DNA from: Polyangiaceae bacterium
GTDB taxonomy: Bacteria; Myxococcota_A; Polyangia; Polyangiales; Polyangiaceae
Assembly: GCA_025934595.1 (NCBI GenBank)
Contig: JAICXU010000272.1
Location: forward strand, 1 to 5,575
DNA length: 5,575 nt
Direction of reading: 5' to 3'
Part shown: positions 1 through 4,710 of the stretch, piece after piece
Layout of the letters: each line of letters starts with the position of its first letter
How positions within the stretch are numbered: position 1 is the first letter of the stretch
Position numbers and translations under genes: made by a program
The notes under the pieces: model-generated
Seen by the model: only the letters and a program-made list of their open reading frames with translations
Told to the model about the DNA's origin: nothing
The model's database searches: none

Positions 1-2
1 AA

Positions 3-107
3 GGCGCCGCGCTCGTCACGCGCATCGAAGGCTCGTATTCCAATGTCGTCGGCCTTCCGATCGCAGAGGTCGTCGTCGCGCTCGCGTTGCTCGGGCTTCG
101 GAAGTGA
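3..107 (+). CDS. maf: Maf-family nucleoside triphosphate pyrophosphatase, C-terminal fragment
   Basis: Only the last 34 codons and the TGA stop lie in the window; the gene begins to the left. The fragment contains IEGSYSNVVGLPIAEV followed by an aliphatic tail. This matches the conserved C-terminus of Maf/YhdE/YceF proteins, where the GSYxNVVGLP block closes the fold. Family knowledge: Maf proteins are cytosolic enzymes that hydrolyse non-canonical or modified nucleoside triphosphates (dTTP/UTP or m7GTP types) to the monophosphate and pyrophosphate, and they are linked to house-cleaning and septum formation. The subtype cannot be decided because the substrate-determining residues are outside the window. 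The stop overlaps the next gene's GTG start in a GTGA arrangement, which suggests translational coupling. The frame was read directly from base 3. The family call is good; the symbol is the generic one. Confidence 0.85.
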   Translation, partial: GAALVTRIEGSYSNVVGLPIAEVVVALALLGLRK

Positions 108-1489
108 GTCGAGCCTCGCGCGATCGAACGGCGATCGCCGCGCTCGCGCTCTTCACGCGTCTCGCCTTCGTCGCCTGGGGCGCGTCGCGTTTTCCCGCCG
201 CCGCCGACGGCACGTACTACGACAAGATCGCGACGCGCATCGCGTCCGGAAATGGCTACACCTGGGTGTGGCCCGACGGCGCCGTCACGTACGCGGCCCA
301 TTATCCGATCGGATATCCCGCCATTTTATCGGTGTTTTATGCGATCTTCGGATCCGCGCCGGTCGTCGCGATGCTCGTCAATTCGGTGTTCGGCGCCCTC
401 TGCGCCGTCGCCGCGTACGAGCTCGCGCGCGCGAGCGGGTGGGGAAGACGGGCGGAGATCGCGTCGGGAGCTCTCGTCGCGATCCATCCTGCGCTCGTCC
501 CGTACACGATCGCGATCATGACGGAGGGCGTGACTGCCTCGCTCCTCATGATCGCCGCGGCGTTCGCGGCGCATCATCGGCAGCGGAGAACGAACACGAC
601 GCTCGTGCTTCTCGGCATCGCGCTCGGCGTCGCCACGCTCGTGCGTCCGCAATCGATCGCGCTCGCGCCGGTCTTCGGATGGATCGCGTCGCGCGGATCG
701 ATCGCGGCCCGAGCTCGCACCGCGGCGATCGCGCTCGTGGTCGCCGTCGCGTGTTGCTTGCCGTGGACCGCGCGCAATTGCGTGCGCATGCACCGCTGTG
801 CGCTCGTCTCCGTGAACGCCGGTTGGAATTTGCTCATCGGCGAAGCGACGGAGACCGGAGCGTGGCAACCCGTCGACGTCCCCGACGCCTGCAAAACGGT
901 GTGGGACGAAGCGGAAAAAGACGCGTGCTTCGAACGCGCCGCGCGCGCGAAAATAAGGCAAAATCCCCTAGATTTCGTGGAGCGCATGCCCGACAAGCTC
1001 GCCGTCACGTTCGATTATTTCGGCGGCGCGCCCTGGTATCTGCACGAATCGAACGCGAGCGCCTTCTCGGATCGCGCGAAACGAAATCTCGGGATCGTCG
1101 AGACGATCTTCTCGCGTCTGGTCCTTGCCGTCGCGCTCCTTGCGTTCGCGTGGCTCGCGCGAAAAAATGCGCAGCTGTCGGCGCTCGCGGCGCTCGCCGG
1201 ATTTCCGTTCGCGTTTCTCCGGCACGCGTGGCCCGGCTATCTCGCGCTCGCCATCGGCATTTTCGGCTCGAAGCATGCGCGAAGGAATCCCGCGCTGGCG
1301 ACGACGGCATGGATGCTCGCGGCGACGGCGGTCACACACGCGATATTTTTCGGAGCCGGTCGTTACGGGCTCGTGTCGTCGCCGTTTATCGTCGTCGTTT
1401 GCGCCTCGGCCGGAGCGCGGATGTTGCGCGGAAATCCGAGACCGTCGCTCTCGACCGCGTCTTTCAAAAACTCTTTCAAGAGATCCTGA
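104..1489 (+). CDS. Multi-pass membrane glycosyltransferase, PMT_2/GT39-like (GT-C fold)
   Basis: This 461-aa polytopic inner-membrane protein is predicted to transfer a sugar from a polyprenyl-phosphate donor to a periplasmic acceptor. GT-C signatures appear in order. A first membrane segment (about 10-28) is followed by the loop Asp D35 with Y38-Y39-D40, the usual site of the catalytic Asp. Then come H66-Y-P-I-G-Y-P71 in the place of the family's RPPLYP block, M139-T-E-G142, L179-V-R-P182, P220-W-T-A-R-N225, N238-A-G-W-N-L-L-I-G246 and a late G419-R-Y421 before the last membrane segment. A periplasmic stretch with several Cys and acidic residues lies at about 250-325. The length is normal for the family. 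The GTG start is chosen because it overlaps the maf stop by 4 bases; no separate strong ribosome site is visible, as expected for coupled translation. Donor and acceptor cannot be told from sequence. The 3' end overlaps the convergent lipoprotein gene. Confidence 0.85.
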   Translation: MSRASRDRTAIAALALFTRLAFVAWGASRFPAAADGTYYDKIATRIASGNGYTWVWPDGAVTYAAHYPIGYPAILSVFYAIFGSAPVVAMLVNSVFGALCAVAAYELARASGWGRRAEIASGALVAIHPALVPYTIAIMTEGVTASLLMIAAAFAAHHRQRRTNTTLVLLGIALGVATLVRPQSIALAPVFGWIASRGSIAARARTAAIALVVAVACCLPWTARNCVRMHRCALVSVNAGWNLLIGEATETGAWQPVDVPDACKTVWDEAEKDACFERAARAKIRQNPLDFVERMPDKLAVTFDYFGGAPWYLHESNASAFSDRAKRNLGIVETIFSRLVLAVALLAFAWLARKNAQLSALAALAGFPFAFLRHAWPGYLALAIGIFGSKHARRNPALATTAWMLAATAVTHAIFFGAGRYGLVSSPFIVVVCASAGARMLRGNPRPSLSTASFKNSFKRS

Positions 1490-2382
1490 TTCTCGCGTTT
1501 GATCGCGCGACGGAGCTCGAGAAGGGTCGCGCGCGATCCGTGACGCGCGAGCGCTTTGTACTGGAAAAATCGGACGAACGCGTCGTCGTCGAGCACGGTA
1601 TCCACGCCGCCAATCCACGGGGCATCGGGCGAAGATGCCATGGCGACCGCGTTCCAGGCCGTAGCTCGCATTCCGGCGACTCGGCTGCGAAGCTCCGGAA
1701 TTGCGTCGCGCAGGGCGGCATGCGGATCGCCGGACAACGCGACGGGCCCGAGCGGCGAATCATTCACGCCCGCCGTTTGATGCTCGGCGTCTTCGTTCGC
1801 GAACGCGCGCGCTCCCACCGTCTGTTGCAAATGGAGCGCGCCGACGGCGATGTCGGTCGCGAGCTCGCGCACCATGTCGCTCATCGTGCGATCGGCATAC
1901 GCTTGCCACATGTCGTCTTCGTGATCGAACGCGTTCTTCGGTCCGCCGGTCATGCCGCGCCCGCGGAGCTCACCGCGCCACGTGAGCGCGTGATCCGATT
2001 TCGTGAACATCGAGCAATTCAGATCCGCGTAGAGCACGGCGATCGCGTGACGAAGCTCGGTGTCGGTGCGGAACGCGAATCTGTCGAGCTTGCATTGTAC
2101 GATGTAGCCGCCCGGCTCTCCGCCCCGGAGCGCGCGCGCATCGAGCTCGCTCGAGATCGCGGAGGTGAGCACGTCGTTCGGCGGCGGCGGATCGAGCACG
2201 TAGTCGCCGGGCACGACGGGATTCGTCTCCTGAGGCAGGGAAATCGGCTGGAAATCGATGGTCGTGGCGCCCGCTTCGCGTCCTTGCGTCACGCATTGCG
2301 GCTCGTGGAGAGCGACGTGCGTGCTGCCGCAACCGGCCGAGAAAAGAAGAAAAGAGACGAATGAAATGCGTGCAGTCTTCAC
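1363..2382 (-). CDS. Predicted lipoprotein of unrecognised family, possible HEAT-like C-terminal part
   Basis: Starting at the GTG at 2382 gives 339 aa with a short signal: K2-T-A-R5, then a hydrophobic run I6-L13 and F14-S-A-G-C18. This is an acceptable but imperfect lipobox (Ser at -3), so C18 is the probable lipidated residue. The frame stays open as far as 2874, but anything upstream of about 2436 is antisense to rnpB, so the start after it is preferred. GGA lies 5-7 bases upstream of the GTG. Residues 55-200 look like a mixed alpha/beta domain: a Pro-rich turn (DPPPP), a helix of the DVLTSAISSELDA type, then alternating strands ending in LTWRGELRGRG. This recalls small envelope lipoproteins of the YajG/LptE style, but that is impression only. 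Residues about 205-312 resemble paired helices of HEAT repeats (FVRFFQYKALARHGS, LLELRRAIKREN). The last 27 residues are low-complexity and lie within the overlap with the glycosyltransferase gene. No function is assigned. Confidence 0.75.
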   Translation of the reverse strand: MKTARISFVSFLLFSAGCGSTHVALHEPQCVTQGREAGATTIDFQPISLPQETNPVVPGDYVLDPPPPNDVLTSAISSELDARALRGGEPGGYIVQCKLDRFAFRTDTELRHAIAVLYADLNCSMFTKSDHALTWRGELRGRGMTGGPKNAFDHEDDMWQAYADRTMSDMVRELATDIAVGALHLQQTVGARAFANEDAEHQTAGVNDSPLGPVALSGDPHAALRDAIPELRSRVAGMRATAWNAVAMASSPDAPWIGGVDTVLDDDAFVRFFQYKALARHGSRATLLELRRAIKRENQDLLKEFLKDAVESDGLGFPRNIRAPAEAQTTTINGDDTSP

Positions 2383-2401
2383 GGATTCCGAAAGCGCACC
2401 A

Positions 2402-2430
2402 TTGCGCGAATCCGCTCGCGGTGCCAGCAT
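2402..2430 (+). promoter_or_regulatory. Candidate rnpB promoter (-35 TTGCGC, -10 CAGCAT)
   Basis: TTGCGC at 2402-2407 and CAGCAT at 2425-2430 are separated by 17 bases. Each matches the sigma-70 consensus in only three of six positions. The predicted start, six to eight bases further on, falls at about 2436-2438, where the P1 strand of RNase P RNA begins, and that coincidence is the main support. If correct, the promoter lies in the short divergent spacer shared with the minus-strand lipoprotein gene. Confidence 0.3.
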
Positions 2431-2435
2431 TCTCG

Positions 2436-2864
2436 ACGTCGACGCCCAGAAGGCGATCGCTGGTCTCGACATGACACGTGCATGTCGAGACGAGAGGAAA
2501 GTCCGAGCTCCGCAGAGCACGATGCCGGGTAACGCCCGGTGACAGCAATGTCGAGGAGAGTGCCACAGAGAACAAACCGCCGCGGGCGACCGCGGTAAGG
2601 GTGAAAAGGTGGAGTAAGAGCCCACCGCGCGATCGGTAACGATCGCGGCATGGCAAACCCCATCGGGAGCAAGGTCACATAGGCGTGCGTTCGCGAGGAA
2701 GCTCGCGCGAGGGCGGCTCGTTCGAGTCCTTCTCGAAAGAGAAGAAGCGCACGCGGGTAGGCTGCTCGAGACGTCCGGTGACGGCCGTCCTAGAGGAATG
2801 ATCGCTATCTCACGCGAGGTGACTTTCGTGAGAAACAGAACTCGGCTTACGGAGACGTCGACCG
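2436..2864 (+). ncRNA. rnpB: RNase P RNA, bacterial type A
   Basis: This is the catalytic RNA of RNase P, which trims 5' leaders from tRNA precursors together with the RnpA protein. Core blocks appear in order: GAGGAAAGTCCG (2494-2505), AACAAACCGCC (2571-2581), GGTAAGGGTGAAAAGGTG (2594-2611) with GTAAGAGCCCACC after it, GGCAAACCCCATCGGGAGCAA (2652-2672), the tRNA-CCA-binding GGT within GCGGGTAGGCTGC (GGT at 2756-2758), AGAGGAATGATCGC (2792-2805) and CAGAACTCGGCTTAC (2836-2850). Stems agree. P2 is GCGATC 2453-2458 with GATCGC 2800-2805. P3 is a perfect 11-bp hairpin, 2463-2473 with 2481-2491. P4 includes CCGAG 2503-2507 with CTCGG 2841-2845. A P15/P16-type stem pairs 2683-2689 with 2748-2754. 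A P19-like hairpin pairs 2808-2814 with 2827-2833. P1 can pair as GTCGACG 2438-2444 with CGTCGAC 2856-2862, or in a shifted register, so both ends are uncertain by a few bases. A terminator follows directly. Confidence 0.96.
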
Positions 2865-2900
2865 CGGCCTCCAACGAAAGTTGGAGGCCCGCGTTTTTTT
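2863..2900 (+). terminator. Rho-independent terminator of rnpB
   Basis: GGCCTCCAAC (2866-2875) and GTTGGAGGCC (2880-2889) form a perfect 10-bp stem closed by a GAAA tetraloop. With C2890 bulged, three further pairs (CGC 2863-2865 with GCG 2891-2893) extend the base. Seven T follow at 2894-2900. It sits immediately after the P1 3' strand of rnpB, the normal place for the end of the primary transcript. Confidence 0.95.
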
Positions 2901-2952
2901 GTGGATCGCGGGGGCTCGCAATTTCGATCCAGAAGGACCGGGAAAGCGGGGC

Positions 2953-2981
2953 TGGATGACCCCAACAAGCCAGGCTAACTA
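2953..2981 (+). promoter_or_regulatory. Weak candidate promoter for the C15-like lipoprotein gene
   Basis: TGGATG (2953-2958) and TAACTA (2976-2981) are 17 bases apart and lie about 65 bases upstream of the preferred ATG. The spacer between the rnpB terminator and this gene must hold a promoter, because the terminator isolates the gene from upstream transcription. The -35 match is poor. Two small palindromes overlap the site: GGGG/CCCC with an 8-base loop at 2948-2963, and AGCC-A-GGCT at 2968-2976. The second could be an operator half-site pair, but this is not established. Confidence 0.22.
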
Positions 2982-3045
2982 TCGGAAATCATTAGTGAGG
3001 TAAATGTAGGACAACGTGGTACGAGAGCTGCTTGGCATCGGGGCA

Positions 3046-4188
3046 ATGAACCGCTGGATGGGATGGGCGCTCGCCGCGATGTCGACGATGCTCGCCGCAG
3101 GATGCGCGGCCGACGCTCAAGACGCCGCCGATTCCGATTCGGGAGATGACGCCGTGGTCGTCGACACCAGCTCGCCGCGGGCGCGCGCGCAATACGATGC
3201 GAACGTCGCTTTCGCGCTCGGCTACAAGCCGCACTGCACCGCGAAGAGCAATCGTCCGCGTGTGATCGTCACGGGCTTCGGTCGCTTTCTCGAGAACGCC
3301 GACAACGCGACGGGTCGTATCGTGAGCTCGCTCGTGCCTGCCGCGAAGTATCCGGAGACGACGGCGCCGCCGCCGGGTCCCGACGGTTGGTCGGTGGATC
3401 CTCCCGCGCCGCAGACGAGCGTCGCGATCGGGACGGTGACGTTGCCGAATGCAGGCGAGGTCGACGTCTGCGCGATGATCGTTCCCGTCTACTGGGATCT
3501 CTCTTCGATCTTGATCGCGAAAGAGATCGACGCGTTCAAACCGCAGATGGTCTTGATGAACGGCATCGCGGGCGACACGCAGGATCTTTGGATCGAGCTC
3601 GGATCCGTCAATCTCGCGATGACGCTGCAAGATGGATCCGACGTCCTCACGCCGGTTCCACCGGCGGGCCAAACGCAGGCGCCGATCGTGGCGTCGGCGT
3701 CGAAAGCGGACCGCGCGCGCGGGTTGCTCATGTCGTGGGACAGCGTGAAATCTGCGGCAGAACAAGCCGTATCATCGCAAGCCGATGTCACCGCGAACGG
3801 CGAGAAATTCGGTGATCTCTTGCCGGGCGTGAAGCTCGGTGGATTTCCGCGATCGAGCAACACGTACCTTTGCAACAACACGACGTATCTCATCAACTAC
3901 TTGATGGGTTACCCCGGCCGCACGGTGACGCTCTTGAAGGCGAGCAAGCCGGTGCGCGGCAAACCGAACTACGTGAGAACGAGCATCACGGACGACGCGC
4001 GCAACGTTCCGCGCACGTTCATGCATTGGGCCTCGAAGATCACCGACGACAAGAGCTTCGCGACCGCCGGCTCGGAGGTCGTGAAGGCCGTCATCGACGC
4101 ACAGCTCACGGCGATCGCGAACGGCGACCTGCCCACCGTCGGCGACAACGCGAACGCGGACGAAACGCTGGGCGGCGATACGTTCTAA
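3046..4188 (+). CDS. Predicted lipoprotein with pyroglutamyl-peptidase I (peptidase C15)-like domain
   Basis: The product is 380 aa. Residues 1-20 form a lipoprotein signal: N2-R3, a hydrophobic stretch, then L16-A-A-G-C20, a good lipobox. An acidic linker (about 21-40, many Asp) follows. From about residue 71 the chain follows the C15 pattern: P71-RVIVTGFGRF81 (family GFxxF strand), IVPVYW at 145-150, MVLMNGIA at 168-175, E184 in the block of the catalytic Glu with S187-V-N189, C276 in N272-T-Y-L-C-N-N (family SxGxYxCN, nucleophile Cys), and H327 in F325-M-H-W. So Glu, Cys and His are all present. Family members remove N-terminal pyroglutamate and are cytosolic proteins of about 200-220 aa. 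This one is larger, with extra segments at 100-130 and 195-260, and is apparently exported. Its substrate is therefore uncertain. A GTG at 3016, preceded by AGGA at 3008-3011, is an alternative start that adds 10 residues. The ATG gives the more typical signal peptide. Confidence 0.85.
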   Translation: MNRWMGWALAAMSTMLAAGCAADAQDAADSDSGDDAVVVDTSSPRARAQYDANVAFALGYKPHCTAKSNRPRVIVTGFGRFLENADNATGRIVSSLVPAAKYPETTAPPPGPDGWSVDPPAPQTSVAIGTVTLPNAGEVDVCAMIVPVYWDLSSILIAKEIDAFKPQMVLMNGIAGDTQDLWIELGSVNLAMTLQDGSDVLTPVPPAGQTQAPIVASASKADRARGLLMSWDSVKSAAEQAVSSQADVTANGEKFGDLLPGVKLGGFPRSSNTYLCNNTTYLINYLMGYPGRTVTLLKASKPVRGKPNYVRTSITDDARNVPRTFMHWASKITDDKSFATAGSEVVKAVIDAQLTAIANGDLPTVGDNANADETLGGDTF

Positions 4189-4190
4189 CG

Positions 4191-4276
4191 AAACCGCCAA
4201 GCCGCAAAGGTCGCCAAGGATCGAAGGATCCAAAATCCAGATCTTCTCCTTGGCGTTCTCGGCGCCTTGGCGGTTT
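4191..4276. repeat. Long imperfect inverted repeat built of 9-base GCCAAG units
   Basis: The arms are 4191-4220 and 4247-4276. They are complementary at 25 of 30 positions, including 11 uninterrupted pairs at the base (AAACCGCCAAG with CTTGGCGGTTT) and 9 at the inner end. A further 7 pairs with one bulge (GAAGGATC 4223-4230 with GATCTTC 4240-4246) extend inward. Each arm repeats a degenerate unit about every 9 bases: CCGCCAAG, CCGCAAAGG, TCGCCAAGG and TCGAAGG on the left, with mirror copies on the right. It lies between two convergent genes, 2 bases after one stop codon and 32 bases from the other. It could form a strong hairpin in either transcript, but neither side has a T run, so an ordinary intrinsic terminator is not clear. 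It may be a dispersed intergenic palindrome. Confidence 0.85.
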
Positions 4277-4308
4277 GCCTATCTTAGGGTCACAGCGGCG
4301 GCAGCCGA

Positions 4309-4632
4309 CTATGCCGAGAACGAGGATCCGCAGCCGCAGGTGGACTTCACGTTCGGGTTGTTGAACTTGAATCCGGAGCCGTGCGCGCCTTCGACGTAGT
4401 CGATCTCGGTGTCCTCGAGATATTGGAACGAGAGCGGGTCGACGTAGAGCTTCACGCCGTTCGATTCGAACTCCTCGTCGAGGTCGCCGATCTTGTCTTC
4501 GAAGTAGAGGTCGTAGCTGAAACCTGCGCAGCCGCCGCCGACGACGCGGAGACGAAGGCCTTGGCCGTCGAGGCTCTCCGACGACGCGATCTCTTTGACC
4601 TTGGTGGCCGCTTTTTCGGTGATCGTGATCAT
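4309..4632 (-). CDS. erpA: ErpA-type iron-sulfur cluster carrier/insertion protein (HesB/IscA family)
   Basis: This 107-aa cytosolic A-type carrier delivers assembled Fe-S clusters to apo-enzymes. The three cluster-binding cysteines are present: C35 in V31-GGGCAGFSY40 and C99/C101 in STCGCGSSF near the C-terminus. The stretch V64-DPLSFQYL72 followed by an acidic turn, E74-DTEIDYVEG, and the block N92-PNVKSTCGCGSSF are closest to ErpA among A-type carriers from memory. IscA or SufA identity cannot be excluded without an alignment. Length is normal for the family. The ATG at 4632 gives a start (MITITEKAA) that fits the family's N-terminus. The ribosome site is weak: only an A-rich GAAAAGAA run precedes the ATG. 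It lies 78 bases downstream of the propeller gene on the same strand. No isc or suf genes are visible nearby. Confidence 0.93.
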   Translation of the reverse strand: MITITEKAATKVKEIASSESLDGQGLRLRVVGGGCAGFSYDLYFEDKIGDLDEEFESNGVKLYVDPLSFQYLEDTEIDYVEGAHGSGFKFNNPNVKSTCGCGSSFSA

Positions 4633-4643
4633 GTTCTTTTCGG

Positions 4644-4649
4644 ACTATA
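4644..4649 (-). promoter_or_regulatory. Candidate -10 element for erpA
   Basis: On the minus strand this reads TATAGT, five of six matches to TATAAT, in an otherwise GC-rich spacer. It ends 11 bases before the erpA ATG, so a start about 7 bases downstream would leave a leader of only a few bases. That fits the lack of a clear Shine-Dalgarno sequence. No convincing -35 is seen at 16-18 bases upstream. It may be chance, and erpA may be read from the upstream propeller gene. Confidence 0.3.
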
Positions 4650-4710
4650 GGTCGGCGGACGAGTTTACGCCACCCCGGTTTTTTCAGTGTTTCCGGGAAG
4701 AGAGCGGTTT

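Noticed and set aside
43..2364. A 773-codon plus-strand open frame across the glycosyltransferase and the antisense of the lipoprotein
   Set aside because: Its translation is Arg/Ala/Asp-rich with no domain logic and it overlaps two genes with clear protein features. It is a GC-bias shadow frame.
2383..2874. N-terminal extension of the minus-strand lipoprotein up to 2874
   Set aside because: The stretch is mostly antisense to the conserved rnpB core, and a lipoprotein signal begins at the GTG at 2382.
2903..2930. GGATCG/CGATCC inverted repeat after the rnpB terminator
   Set aside because: Six bases with a 16-base loop, made of a word common throughout the window. Likely chance.
4676..4694. 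Possible terminator after the propeller gene (CCCGG/CCGGG with an A-rich loop, minus strand)
   Set aside because: Only five pairs with a long loop and no T run after the stem. Too weak to call.
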